Part shown: positions 1-9,414 of the stretch, piece by piece
Layout of the letters: every line of letters starts with the position of its first letter
Position numbering within the stretch: the first letter of the stretch is position 1
Assembly (NCBI RefSeq): GCF_001187785.1
Contig: NZ_CP012154.1
Span: 304,501 to 368,500 of the forward strand
DNA length: 64,000 nucleotides
Direction: 5' to 3'
DNA from: Wenzhouxiangella marina
Lineage (GTDB): Bacteria > Pseudomonadota > Gammaproteobacteria > Xanthomonadales > Wenzhouxiangellaceae
Notes under the pieces: model-generated
What the model was told of the DNA's origin: nothing
What the model saw: only the letters and a program-made list of their open reading frames with translations
Databases searched by the model: none
Program-made: the position numbers and the translations under genes

Positions 1-88
1 CAAGTCGCACCCGTTCTACACCGGTCAGCACAAGCTGGTGGACTCCGGCGGTCGCGTCGACAAGTTCAAGAAGCGCTACGGCAAGTAA
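1..88 (+). CDS. rpmE: 50S ribosomal protein bL31, C-terminal end (partial)
   Basis: Only the last 28 codons are inside the window; the gene begins upstream. The readable frame (codons from base 2, stop TAA at 86-88) contains HPFYTG, VDSGGRVDKFKKRYG and a final lysine, which is the conserved C-terminus of ribosomal protein bL31, a component of the large subunit at the subunit interface. Whether the upstream part has the zinc-binding cysteines cannot be seen. It converges with the next gene, whose stop codon lies inside it, so the two coding regions overlap by 13 bases. Confidence 0.9.
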   Translation, partial: KSHPFYTGQHKLVDSGGRVDKFKKRYGK

Positions 89-3000
89 GCCGGCTCGAGG
101 AGGGCGTTGGCGTACTCGCCGAGCACCTCCTCCAGAAATCGGACCTGGTCGGTCTCTTCGACCAGGCCGATGAACTCCAGGCGAAAGTCTTCCCAGCCCG
201 CGTAGTCCTCGCGGGCGAGATACACGGCCTGACCCGCGAGCCAGGCCTGTTCACTCAGATAGAGCCCCTCGGGTAGAGCGCCGTGCTCCAGCAGCTGCAT
301 CCAGCGCCGGCTCGCTTGTGCCAGGGCGTCCGGATCGTCCCCGACCAGCAAACTCGCCAGCGAGAGGGCGGCACCGATGCGATCGGGCAGCGCCGGGCAT
401 TCGAGCCAGCCTTGTCCGCCAAGCGCATCCGCATACTCCGCGCCCAGATACGGCACGAGGCTTTCGGCGGCGCTCGAATAGGCGTCCAGCCAGGCGATCT
501 GGCCGCTGTTCGAGGATAGCCATTCACAGTCCCGCGAGCGGCGCGCCAGCAATTCGATCGCCGGCTGCTCGATCACGGCCATCGCCCCGGAACGGAGTTC
601 CTTCAGGGCGCTGCGGGCGCTCGCCGTGGCGGGTTCGGCAGCGAAGTGCGTCAGCCTGGACGGACGAATCTCGGCCGGCAACGTGCCGCCGATGCCGAGG
701 ATCCGACGAGCCGGCGGCGGTTGTTCTGCCAGGCGAATCAGTCGCTCGGCTCGGCTGAACTGGAAGCGCGTACGCGGTGCCTCAAGGCTCAGGCGAGGGT
801 AGTACCAGGAATTGGGCGGCTCGGCGAGCGTTCGGGTGATGGCCTGCAGCCAGCGACGATCTCCGAACTCGCGCAGCCGGATCTGTTCGGGTTGAGTCAA
901 TCCGACCAGTGCAAGCTCGATGCCCAGCTCGCCTCTGAACAGGCGGGAGAGCTCGGGGTCTGGCAGTTCGTTCAGCGAGGCGACGATCAGCAGATCCGAG
1001 GAGTTCGCCATCCACGCCTGGAAATCCCCGAAATGGGGCGAGAGCGCGCTGAGCACGGAGCCCACGAGCGCTTCGTCGATTTCGTAGAGCTGGATCCACT
1101 GGACAAAAAGGCCCTGCTCGCTGAGGCGAGAGGCGGCGAAGCGATAGAACTCATCGGCAAACAGGCTGCCGACGCCCGCCATCCAGGGGTTCGATGGTTC
1201 CGAGACGATCAGATCGTAGCGGCGAGCGCTGGCGGCCAGTACGGCCATGGCGTCGTTGATGACGAGGTGCGAGCGCGGGTCCTCCAGCGCCCGCTCCACA
1301 CGATGCCCGAAATGGCGCGCACCCTCGATCATGCGCTCCTCGATCTCGATCGTGTCCACGCGCTCCAGCCCGGGATCGGCAAGCAGCGTATGCGTGGTCA
1401 GACCCGACCCGAAGCCGATCACCGCGGCTTCGCGAACGTTCTCGCGGTAGGCAAAGGGCAGGGCGCCGGCCAGCACCATGGTGGGCTCGTCCGGCGTGGG
1501 CGCGCCGGGCCGCATGCTCAGCGAGGCGTCGACCTTGCCGTTGTGGGTAATGAACCGGGTTTGTCCGTCGAAGCTTTCGTAGGTGGCAACGCTGGCGGTC
1601 TTGCCGTCGCGGTAGTAGACCATCCGCAGGTCGTCACCCAGGCGATCGGTGCCGGTTCGGAACACACCCGAGGCCAGGCGGTAGGGATCGAAGTGGACCT
1701 GACCGATCGCGATGAGGAGTCCGGCCAGCGCCACCGATGAGGCGGCCGTCAGTGCCAGCCGGCCGGGATGCTCCCGTGCAGATGCCAGGATCAGGGCCAG
1801 GCCGATCAGCAGGTCCACGCCGGCGGCGCTCAGCATCGCGTTGCGCAGACCGAGCAGGGGAATGAGTAGCTGGAGCGCCGCAAAGACGCCGACAATGGCG
1901 CCGAAAGTGTTCCAGGCGTAGACCTGTCCGATGACCCGTTCGCCGTGACCGCGACGCAGCAACAGACTCGTGAGCAGGGGCAGCAGCGCGCCGGCAAAGA
2001 AGGCGGCCGGCATCATGATGATGATCGCGGCCAGGCCGGTTCCGACGTTGAAGAAGGCGTAGCCGGCGGGCGAACGGCTCAGGCCCTGCATCAGCAAGCC
2101 GACCCACTCGAAGGCGCCATCGGCGTAGATCGCCAGGGAGATCAGGGCCGCCAGGCCCATGCCGACCTGCAGCCACCCGGCGGCACGCAGGGGGTCGCTG
2201 AACTGATCCGCCCGGCGCCGGACCCAGAGCCCGCCCAGTGCAATGCCGCCGATGAAGGCCGCCAGCATCAGCTCGAAGGCATGCAGGGTGGTGCCGAAGG
2301 CCAGCGAGAGCATGCGGATCCAGCCCAGCTCATAGACGAAGGAGGCGGCGCTGGAGAGCGCGGTGGCCAGAAGAACGAGACGAAGCAGCCCCCCGCGTTC
2401 CGCTGTTTCGTTCAGGGGCTGTGCATGCGGGGCGGGTGGGCGCTGCCGCTCTCCGCTACCGAGAACCCAGGCGGCGATGCCGACCAGGAGATTGAGCAGG
2501 CCGGCGAACTGAACCGTGCCGGGGAGGCCGATCCATGGCAGCACCAGAAAGATCGCCAGCAGCGCGCCGATGGCCGCGCCGAGGCTGTTGCTGAAGTACA
2601 GGCTGCCGAGGGTCTGCCCCCGTTCCGAGCCCTGCAGGCGGATCAGGCCGGCCGCGAGGAGCGGAAAGCTCATGCCGAGCAGAATCGATTGCGGCAGGAT
2701 CAGACCGGCGCCGAGAAGCCAACGAGCGGCCTCCGCGAGAACCTCGCCGGGGAGCAGGCCCAGCCACTGATCCGTCAGCATGGCATGGACCCGCACGAAC
2801 AGGCCGTGGAAGAGCAGGGCCGCGATGCCTAGCACGATCTCGACCAGGGCGTAGGCGCGAATCAGGCCCCGCCAGCCCTGGCTGCGTCGCGCCGCCAGCG
2901 CGGCACCGGCCCCCATGCCGCCCATGAACACGGCGATCACCAGGGCCTGCGCGTAGGCCGTATGCCCGAGCAGCAGCCCCAGATACTGCGCCCAGATCGA

Positions 3001-3105
3001 CTGGTAGATCAGGCCGGCCAGGCCCGAGGCGAAGAACACCAGAAGCAGCCCCGTACGGACCAGGGTCGGCGGCAGGTCGTGGCGGCGGGTCAGTAACTTG
3101 GCCAT
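76..3105 (-). CDS. Multi-pass membrane protein fused to a spermidine synthase-like domain
   Basis: About 1009 residues from the ATG at 3105 (an in-frame ATG at 3153 would add 16 proline-rich residues and is less likely). Residues 1 to about 480 form many hydrophobic segments resembling an MFS-type transporter. A Rossmann methyltransferase-like fold of the spermidine synthase (SpeE) family follows, with the glycine motif VIGFGSGLTT near residue 561 and SEPSNPWMAG near 636. The last 280 residues have no motif I recognise. In true polyamine synthases the loop after the motif-IV strand carries catalytic aspartate (D-x-x-D type). Here it reads SEPSNP, as in the family usually named fused MFS/spermidine synthase, so polyamine synthesis is doubtful. 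It is convergent with rpmE and divergent from the pilin operon. Confidence 0.8.
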   Translation of the reverse strand: MAKLLTRRHDLPPTLVRTGLLLVFFASGLAGLIYQSIWAQYLGLLLGHTAYAQALVIAVFMGGMGAGAALAARRSQGWRGLIRAYALVEIVLGIAALLFHGLFVRVHAMLTDQWLGLLPGEVLAEAARWLLGAGLILPQSILLGMSFPLLAAGLIRLQGSERGQTLGSLYFSNSLGAAIGALLAIFLVLPWIGLPGTVQFAGLLNLLVGIAAWVLGSGERQRPPAPHAQPLNETAERGGLLRLVLLATALSSAASFVYELGWIRMLSLAFGTTLHAFELMLAAFIGGIALGGLWVRRRADQFSDPLRAAGWLQVGMGLAALISLAIYADGAFEWVGLLMQGLSRSPAGYAFFNVGTGLAAIIIMMPAAFFAGALLPLLTSLLLRRGHGERVIGQVYAWNTFGAIVGVFAALQLLIPLLGLRNAMLSAAGVDLLIGLALILASAREHPGRLALTAASSVALAGLLIAIGQVHFDPYRLASGVFRTGTDRLGDDLRMVYYRDGKTASVATYESFDGQTRFITHNGKVDASLSMRPGAPTPDEPTMVLAGALPFAYRENVREAAVIGFGSGLTTHTLLADPGLERVDTIEIEERMIEGARHFGHRVERALEDPRSHLVINDAMAVLAASARRYDLIVSEPSNPWMAGVGSLFADEFYRFAASRLSEQGLFVQWIQLYEIDEALVGSVLSALSPHFGDFQAWMANSSDLLIVASLNELPDPELSRLFRGELGIELALVGLTQPEQIRLREFGDRRWLQAITRTLAEPPNSWYYPRLSLEAPRTRFQFSRAERLIRLAEQPPPARRILGIGGTLPAEIRPSRLTHFAAEPATASARSALKELRSGAMAVIEQPAIELLARRSRDCEWLSSNSGQIAWLDAYSSAAESLVPYLGAEYADALGGQGWLECPALPDRIGAALSLASLLVGDDPDALAQASRRWMQLLEHGALPEGLYLSEQAWLAGQAVYLAREDYAGWEDFRLEFIGLVEETDQVRFLEEVLGEYANALLEPAYLP

Positions 3106-3214
3106 GGGCGGACCGGGGCGGGAAGGGAGGCTCAGTGTAACCAAGGCGGTCAAGCCGTGGCCGCGGACGAGGGGGCCACTGGTCGGCGGATTCGCCCCGT
3201 TTGTCGCCCTGCGC

Positions 3215-3242
3215 TTGAATTCGACATGGCCATCGGTATTCT
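3215..3242 (+). promoter_or_regulatory. Candidate sigma-70 promoter of the minor pilin operon
   Basis: TTGAAT at 3215-3220 and TATTCT at 3237-3242 are separated by 16 bases and lie 27 bases before the first minor-pilin ATG, which has a GGAGG-type ribosome site. The match is moderate and read by eye. No convincing -24/-12 sigma-54 site was seen in the same gap. Confidence 0.35.
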
Positions 3243-3269
3243 GGAGCGTGACGAAGTGGAGGTCGTAGC

Positions 3270-3827
3270 ATGTCGAATCGCGCAGAACGCGCCCAGGCCG
3301 GGTTTACGCTGTTGGAGCTCATCATCACCGTGGCGCTCGCGGCGATCCTGCTGAGCCTCGCGCTCCCCTCCTTGCGAGCGGTGGTGCAGAACAATCGCTT
3401 GACCGTTCAGGCCAATGACCTGCAGACCGCGTTTCAGTTCGCCCGGTCGGAAGCGCTGAAGCGGTCTCGCCCGGTTTCCGTGTGCGCCAGCGACACCTCC
3501 AGCGCCGATGACGCCGATCTCGAGTGCGGCGCCGATTGGACCCTGGGGTGGATCGCTTACGTGGACGACGAGATCGAAGGTACGGACGCCACCGGCATCG
3601 ACGAGGTGCTTCGCCGCTGGCCGCCTCTGCGCGGTGACGCCACGTTGAATCACGATGGCGATGAAGACTTCGTTCGTTACCTGGCCGACGGGTCCGTGGA
3701 TGGCATCACCATGCCTGCTCCGCCACTCGTGTTCGAATTGAGAATTCCCGATTGTACGGGTGAGAACGCGCGTGACATTTCCATTGTGCTGACCGGCCGG
3801 TCGCACGTCGAGCGAGTGGAGTGTTGA
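3270..3827 (+). CDS. fimT: GspH/FimT-family minor pseudopilin
   Basis: This 185-residue type IV prepilin is the first gene of a minor-pilin operon. The class III leader ends at Gly11, followed by Phe12 and Glu16 (mature +5), so PilD would cut and N-methylate here. Residues 12-35 are the hydrophobic helix (GFTLLELIITVALAAILL). The rest fits the GspH/FimT head domain, with the typical segment NRLTVQANDLQTAFQFARSEA and two cysteine-containing strands. In Pseudomonas the same position is held by fimU, so the protein probably joins the pilus initiation complex with PilV, PilW, PilX and PilE. Its end overlaps the ribosome site region of pilV. Confidence 0.85.
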   Translation: MSNRAERAQAGFTLLELIITVALAAILLSLALPSLRAVVQNNRLTVQANDLQTAFQFARSEALKRSRPVSVCASDTSSADDADLECGADWTLGWIAYVDDEIEGTDATGIDEVLRRWPPLRGDATLNHDGDEDFVRYLADGSVDGITMPAPPLVFELRIPDCTGENARDISIVLTGRSHVERVEC

Positions 3828-3829
3828 AA

Positions 3830-4261
3830 ATGAGATTCAGGTTATCCGAGTTGCCTCTCCGCCGGTCCCGGGGGTTTTCCTTGATCGAGGTTCTCGTCAC
3901 CGTACTGGTGGTCTCGATCGGCCTGTTGGGCCTGGCAGCCTTGCAGGGGTTTTCTCTCAATGCCGGCCAGGGGGCGTATTTTCGCACCCAGGCGAACAAT
4001 CTGGCCTACGAGGTGATCGACTTCGCTCGCGTCAATCGTTCCCAGGTGGAAGTAGCCTGCGATCTCCCGCTGTTGGAGAGCTGGACGTTCTTCGTCGAGG
4101 ACCAACTACCGGGCGGTGCGCTGGCCATTGAAGTGGATGGCTGCGGAGAGGTGCCGAATTCGATTTCTGCCCAGGTGGCTGTCACGGTCACCTGGGCTGA
4201 AGACCGCATGGAAGACGCCGTGGGCGGCGAAGAGTCCCTAGTGGTTCAAACCAGGATCTGA
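3830..4261 (+). CDS. pilV: Type IV pilus minor pilin PilV
   Basis: A 143-residue prepilin with leader peptide ending at Gly15, Phe16 as mature +1 and Glu20 as +5, then the hydrophobic stretch SLIEVLVTVLVVSIGLLGLA typical of PilV. The segment GLAALQGFSLNAGQGAYFRTQA is the usual PilV continuation. The ATG at 3830 is chosen because GGAG lies eight bases upstream; a GTG at 3821 would overlap the stop of the preceding gene. The protein is expected in the inner membrane and then in the priming complex at the pilus tip. The tight order fimT-pilV-pilW-pilX-pilY1-pilE supports the assignment. Confidence 0.87.
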   Translation: MRFRLSELPLRRSRGFSLIEVLVTVLVVSIGLLGLAALQGFSLNAGQGAYFRTQANNLAYEVIDFARVNRSQVEVACDLPLLESWTFFVEDQLPGGALAIEVDGCGEVPNSISAQVAVTVTWAEDRMEDAVGGEESLVVQTRI

Positions 4262-4263
4262 AC

Positions 4264-5415
4264 ATGATGCATTTCTTTTCTGAGCCTGATCGGCAGCGTG
4301 GTGTCAGTCTGGTCGAGTTGATGGTTGCGCTGGTGCTCGGCCTTCTGGTCACCGCCGGCGTCCTGCAGCTCTTCGCTGGCCAGAAGATGACGTACATGAA
4401 CAACGAAGGCCTGGCTCGCGTACAGGAAAACGGCCGTTTTGCCATCGAGACGCTCAAGCGAGAAGTCCGCGCGGTGGGCGCGAACGGTTTCTGTGCGGCC
4501 CGCACCAACATCAACAACCATCTGCGTGAAGACTGTGCTGGCTACGTCGACGCCATCTTCGACCCGAACCAGAGTTTCACGGGCTGGGAGTTCGATGGCA
4601 CGGGACGGAACGAGGACTACACGCTTGATGTCATCGAAACCGCCGATTCGGGCGACTGGGGTTCCCTGGTCGATGGTGTAGTGATCGATCTCCCCGACAT
4701 TCTCGAAGACCGAGTGGTCAAGGGCAGCGACGTGCTGGTGATCCGTAGCCTGGAAGTGATCCCGGGTCTGACCGCCAAGAACAACAACAAGGCCAACTCC
4801 TCCAGCATCGTTCTCGAGGGGGACAGTCTGGTCGGCAAGAACGCGATCGTGCTGGTGACGAACTGCTCCAAGAGCGATCTGTTTCAGAACCGAACCAACG
4901 AGAATTCATCGTCCTTCAGTGCGGGCACCGGAAACTGTGCTTCGCCGGGGCCGGGAAACAACAACAAGGTCAATTTCAGTACGGCCTACGACGACAGCAT
5001 GCAGGTCTTTCGCGTGCGCGTGATGGCCTACTACATCGGCATCAATCAGGACACGGGCCAGCCCGGTCTCTACCGGGCCGATATGTCGCTGGGCACCGAG
5101 AACCCGGTCCATGAAGAGCTGGCTGAGGGGATCGAATCCCTGCAGGTGCTCTATGGCTACAGCCTGCCTGCGAATCAGGGCGGGGACGGTCAGAGCGTCG
5201 ACTTCTGGGTGCCGGGGGATGAAGTGCCGGATTGGGCCATGGTGATCGGCATCCGCATGTCGCTGCTGGTGCGCTCGCCGGATCTGGCCGGTGGCGCACC
5301 GGTGCAGCAGGTCTTCGATTTGTCGGGCACTCGCATCACGAACCCCAGTGACAATCGCATGCGGCGGCCTTTCCTGGCGACGGTGTCGCTGCGCAACCGC
5401 CAGATCACGCTCTAA
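4264..5415 (+). CDS. pilW: Type IV pilus minor pilin PilW
   Basis: A 383-residue prepilin-like protein. The leader ends at Gly13, and Glu18 is the +5 residue (RGVSLVELMVALVLGLLVT). The motif YMNNEGLARVQENGRFAIETL directly after the helix is characteristic of PilW, and the length is within the family range. The large C-terminal region contains stretches rich in asparagine and serine and ends with a domain carrying GIRMSLLVRS, as in other PilW proteins. It acts with PilV, PilX and FimT-type pilins to place PilY1 at the pilus tip. It starts two bases after the pilV stop and is followed by pilX after 13 bases. Confidence 0.87.
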   Translation: MMHFFSEPDRQRGVSLVELMVALVLGLLVTAGVLQLFAGQKMTYMNNEGLARVQENGRFAIETLKREVRAVGANGFCAARTNINNHLREDCAGYVDAIFDPNQSFTGWEFDGTGRNEDYTLDVIETADSGDWGSLVDGVVIDLPDILEDRVVKGSDVLVIRSLEVIPGLTAKNNNKANSSSIVLEGDSLVGKNAIVLVTNCSKSDLFQNRTNENSSSFSAGTGNCASPGPGNNNKVNFSTAYDDSMQVFRVRVMAYYIGINQDTGQPGLYRADMSLGTENPVHEELAEGIESLQVLYGYSLPANQGGDGQSVDFWVPGDEVPDWAMVIGIRMSLLVRSPDLAGGAPVQQVFDLSGTRITNPSDNRMRRPFLATVSLRNRQITL

Positions 5416-5428
5416 GGAGGGCTGATAG

Positions 5429-5974
5429 ATGAGTCGATCGATACGTCTTCCCCTTCGCCAGCGAGGCGCGGCCCTGCTGGTGGCGCTGATGGTGCTGTTG
5501 GTGCTGACCCTGGTGGGTCTGACCTCCAGCAACGTCAGCATCATGCAGGAGCGCATGGCCAGTAACGTGTCGGAAATGAATCTGGCGTTCCAGCAGGCCG
5601 AAGCCACGATTCGGGAAATCGAGCAAGCGGTAACCCAGCTTGCCACGGGCTCCGGGGATTTGGAGGTGATTCCGGTGTGGCCTGAAATGGGGCTCAAACG
5701 TTTTGACTGCAGCATGTCCGTCCCCGACCCTGCGCTCTGGAACTGGAACGGTGATCCGCCCCCGCCCTGGCGCGAGGCGCCGGAGTCGGGCAATGACTAC
5801 ATGATCGTCGATCTCAGCGACTACGAGCACAACGGTCTGGTTTATGGCTCTCCATGTCGCCCGATCGGAGAACAGATCCCCTCGGGAGAGTACTTTCTGA
5901 TCGTTGCGCGCGGGGAGAGTCCAACCGGCACGGCCGAAGCCATTGCCCAGACGATCTTCTTCTGGCCTCAGTAA
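5429..5974 (+). CDS. pilX: Type IV pilus assembly protein PilX
   Basis: A 181-residue PilX-type minor pilin. The N-terminus RQRGAALLVALMVLLVLTLVGL matches the PilX_N pattern. As in many PilX proteins the usual Glu at mature +5 is absent. The following helix (SSNVSIMQERMASNVSEMNLAFQQAEA) is the conserved PilX segment. The C-terminal head is short with two cysteines. A strong ribosome site (AAGGAGGG) precedes the ATG by about nine bases. It is co-transcribed with pilW and pilY1 and is expected in the inner-membrane priming complex. Confidence 0.87.
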   Translation: MSRSIRLPLRQRGAALLVALMVLLVLTLVGLTSSNVSIMQERMASNVSEMNLAFQQAEATIREIEQAVTQLATGSGDLEVIPVWPEMGLKRFDCSMSVPDPALWNWNGDPPPPWREAPESGNDYMIVDLSDYEHNGLVYGSPCRPIGEQIPSGEYFLIVARGESPTGTAEAIAQTIFFWPQ

Positions 5975-5989
5975 TCGAGGTAAGGAACA

Positions 5990-8900
5990 ATGATGAAACT
6001 ACGCTTTAATTCGATTGTTTTGACCGCCGTGTTCTGCTGCACAGTAGGCATCAGCGCGCCGGCCAGTGCTGATGACCTGGATATCGCTCAGACGCCTTTG
6101 TTCGTTGCGGTGAATATCGATCCCAACATCATGTTTACCCTCGACGATTCCGGATCGATGCAGTGGGAGTTCATGCCGGATGGTCCGGAGTTTCGCTACA
6201 CGCTCTTCATGTTCCCTCGCCCGAACGGTTTGTACGGAGGGGTCAACTATGCCAATCAGGTGCCATCTTTTCGCGATGACAGCTTGCACAACTATTTCGG
6301 ACGATCCGCCGCCAACAACGGCGTCTTCTACAACCCGGATTTGACATACAAGCCATGGAAGAATGCCGACGGCAGTTTCATGCCGGACGCCGATCCCCGG
6401 AATGCTCTCTACAATCCCCATATCCCGGGCCTCGGTGATCTGGATCTCCTCGATGAACAGACTCAGAGGGCCGTGTGGTTTCGAGGCAATGCGTTCGATC
6501 AGGCCTTCTGTGATCCCTGCAATGGCGACCACACGTACTGGCCGATCACCTACTACAACTACATCGGCGGCGATCGGACCGACCGCGACAGCTACGAGCG
6601 TGTCCAGATTCGCAACACCACCCCGGCGTCGGCCACCTTCACGAGCCCCGGCGGAATCACGCGGACCCGCAACGAGGAAATCCAGAACTTCGCCAACTGG
6701 TTCCAGTATTCCCGTTCGCGCATCCTGGCTGCGCGAAATGGCATCGGCCGCGCGTTCGCGGAGTTGCCCTCGCGCGCGCGAGTGGGTTTCGCCGCGATCA
6801 ACCAGGACTCGACTTCCGTGGATGGCGTGAACACCCGAACGATCATCGATGGTGTACGACCTTTCGATGGGCTGGATCGCGACAGATTCTACGAAGCCCT
6901 GTATGGGCGGGTCATCAACAATAACGGCACCCCGTTAAGAAGGGCGGCGGAAGATGTGGGTGAATACTTCCAGCGTTCGGATGCCCGTGGCCCCTGGTCC
7001 ACCCTGCCCGGATCGGCCGCGGGTCAGGACTTGTACTGTCGACAGAGCTTTCACATCCTCATGACCGATGGGTTCTGGAACGGTGGTGATCCTGACGTTG
7101 ACAATTCGGACAATACGGCCGGGCCAACGCATTCGAATTCTGCTGGTGACACTGGCGGCTATGTGCCGGTGGATCCTTATCGTGATACCCGTAGCAACAC
7201 CCTGGGCGATGTCGCCATGGAGTTCTGGAAGAACGACCTCCGGGGCGATCTTGAAAACCGGGTCCCCACGAATGACACGGACCCGGCCTTCTGGCAGCAC
7301 TTGACTACCTATGGTATCGGTCTGGGCGTTACTGGTGCGCTCGACCCCGAAGATGTCTTCGAGGCGGTGGAAAATGGCGATGCGGTGGATTGGGGTGACC
7401 CCGCAAACGATAATCCAGCGAAGATCGATGATCTGCTGCATTTCGGCATCAACGGACGAGGCGGGTACTTCAGTGCCTCCGATCCCGACAGCTTCGCCAA
7501 TCAGCTCGGAGCGATCCTGGCGGATATTGCCTCCCGTGCCAACGCCACTACCGGCGCGTCGGTGTCTGCGACCCGCTTGACGACCGGTTCGCTGATCTAC
7601 GCTGCATCCTTCGATACGCAGGGCTGGGTTGGAGAACTCGAGGCGATCGATCCGATTGAAGATGTGGTGGTCGCCGAGGCCAGCGAGCAACTCGCGCTCC
7701 TTGGTGCCGATAACCGCAATATCTGGTCCTGGGACCCGGACGCGGACGCTTCGGCGGAATTCATTTCGGGTAGCGGTGTGCAGGATCGCGTGATGGCCAA
7801 TGCACCGGGTTCTTACACGGCCGATGCGTTGTTCGCTTTCCTGAGAGGGGACAATGTTCCTGGAATGAGATTTCGGTCATCCATGCTGGGAGATATCGTC
7901 GGCTCTCGGCCTGTCTTTTCGGGTCCGGGGAACGAGGGTTGGGCTCGTGTCGATCTTGGATACTTGGGATACATAGACGCAGTCAAACGCGACCCCAGGG
8001 ATCCCTGTGAACAAGAAGATCCGGCGGACTGCGCGGCCGCTCGCTACGATACGGTTTTTGTCGGCTCGAACGATGGCATGCTGCATGCGTTTGATGCACG
8101 GACCATGGACGAGCTGTTCGCCTACGTTCCCGCGGCGGTGCATGAGAATCTTTGGCAGTTGGCGGACCCCGACTATAACCACCGGTTCTACGTTGACGGT
8201 CAAGTGGCGGTGGCGGACGCACTCGAAGGCAGTGGCTGGGGGACTTTTCTGGTGGGAACGCTCGGAGCCGGTGGGCGTGGTGTGTATGCCCTCGATGTAT
8301 CCACGCCGCAGAATTTTGGAGAGAATGATGTGCGGTGGGAGTTCACGGCGGAAGATGACCCTGATCTTGGATATACGTACGGAGATCCTCTGATCACTCG
8401 CCTGGAAAATGAGGAATGGGTAGCCATTTTCGGCAATGGATACAATTCGGCAGATGGGCAGGCCTACCTCTACGTCTTGAACCTCTTCAGCGGCGCAGTG
8501 CTTCACAAGGTTCCCCTTGGTGATCCTGGAGGAAACGGCCTTTCCGGCGTGGCGGGATGGCGAGAGGCAGCAACACGCTCGTACATCGATCGGGTCTATG
8601 CGGGCGATCTCAATGGAACAATGTGGCGCATCGACTTCGAGGGTAGCGAGCCCGTGGTGGTTTACGATGACGGACTGTTCACCGACCCGAACGGTCGGCC
8701 AATCACGGCCACACCCACGATCGCTGCGAACCCGGACGGAGGCTTGAACGTATTCTTCGGTACCGGAAAATTGATCGAGAACAGCGACCGCTTGACCGTG
8801 AACCTGGACCGTTTCTTCGCGATCCGCGACTTGAATGAGCCCGTGAGTAACCTGACTCGCTTGTCGAAAGGCGAAATCGCTTCGGAAGGTGTAGGAGTGA

Positions 8901-9400
8901 GAAGCGTCATCAACGAGGGTAACGGGCCTGAAGGCTGGTACGTTGATCTGGAAGTTGGTGGCCCCAGCGGCGAGCGCGTGATGGCTAAAGCCGTGATTCA
9001 GTTCGGGATCTTGATTATCGCGACCTACGAGCCGGTTGATGACCCTTGCACTCCAGGAGGGATCCAGAGGCTCTATGTCCTGGATGCAGCAACAGGCAAT
9101 GGAGCCTTTCCGGGGTGTACAAACTGCGGCGCTATCGAAGTGGGCATCGGAGCTCCGATCAGTCCCCCCATCGTCATCAAGCAGCACACTCGGACACAGC
9201 CGGATGGTCTGATCGACTTCCCGGGCATCCCCAACCCCGAGGAGCCGGAAGATCCGGGCGTCCCGCCGGAAGTCACCGACGATGCCTTGCGCGAGGAATG
9301 GTGCTCTGTATATGGAATTCCCCCGTTGGTGGAGGGTGCAACCTTCACTGCGCTGGGGTCCATTTGTGAAGGCCGTCAGGTCTGGATTCAGCGTCGATAG
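5990..9400 (+). CDS. pilY1: PilY1-type pilus tip adhesin / pilus biogenesis factor
   Basis: 1136 residues. A signal peptide covers roughly residues 1-27 (cleavage near SAPASA). A von Willebrand A-like region starts at once with FTLDDSGSM, so D52, S54 and S56 form a MIDAS-type metal site; HILMTDGFWNGG further on fits a later metal-site loop. The C-terminal half is a PilC/PilY1 beta-propeller, shown by TVFVGSNDGMLHAFDARTM and VYAGDLNGTMWRIDF. PilY1 proteins sit at the pilus tip, tune extension and retraction and can act as adhesins or surface sensors. Two adjacent ATG codons begin the gene, with AAGGA upstream. The pathway role comes from family knowledge; ligand and calcium dependence are not shown here. 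Confidence 0.9.
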   Translation: MMKLRFNSIVLTAVFCCTVGISAPASADDLDIAQTPLFVAVNIDPNIMFTLDDSGSMQWEFMPDGPEFRYTLFMFPRPNGLYGGVNYANQVPSFRDDSLHNYFGRSAANNGVFYNPDLTYKPWKNADGSFMPDADPRNALYNPHIPGLGDLDLLDEQTQRAVWFRGNAFDQAFCDPCNGDHTYWPITYYNYIGGDRTDRDSYERVQIRNTTPASATFTSPGGITRTRNEEIQNFANWFQYSRSRILAARNGIGRAFAELPSRARVGFAAINQDSTSVDGVNTRTIIDGVRPFDGLDRDRFYEALYGRVINNNGTPLRRAAEDVGEYFQRSDARGPWSTLPGSAAGQDLYCRQSFHILMTDGFWNGGDPDVDNSDNTAGPTHSNSAGDTGGYVPVDPYRDTRSNTLGDVAMEFWKNDLRGDLENRVPTNDTDPAFWQHLTTYGIGLGVTGALDPEDVFEAVENGDAVDWGDPANDNPAKIDDLLHFGINGRGGYFSASDPDSFANQLGAILADIASRANATTGASVSATRLTTGSLIYAASFDTQGWVGELEAIDPIEDVVVAEASEQLALLGADNRNIWSWDPDADASAEFISGSGVQDRVMANAPGSYTADALFAFLRGDNVPGMRFRSSMLGDIVGSRPVFSGPGNEGWARVDLGYLGYIDAVKRDPRDPCEQEDPADCAAARYDTVFVGSNDGMLHAFDARTMDELFAYVPAAVHENLWQLADPDYNHRFYVDGQVAVADALEGSGWGTFLVGTLGAGGRGVYALDVSTPQNFGENDVRWEFTAEDDPDLGYTYGDPLITRLENEEWVAIFGNGYNSADGQAYLYVLNLFSGAVLHKVPLGDPGGNGLSGVAGWREAATRSYIDRVYAGDLNGTMWRIDFEGSEPVVVYDDGLFTDPNGRPITATPTIAANPDGGLNVFFGTGKLIENSDRLTVNLDRFFAIRDLNEPVSNLTRLSKGEIASEGVGVRSVINEGNGPEGWYVDLEVGGPSGERVMAKAVIQFGILIIATYEPVDDPCTPGGIQRLYVLDAATGNGAFPGCTNCGAIEVGIGAPISPPIVIKQHTRTQPDGLIDFPGIPNPEEPEDPGVPPEVTDDALREEWCSVYGIPPLVEGATFTALGSICEGRQVWIQRR

Positions 9401-9414
9401 CAGGAGATTCCCTT

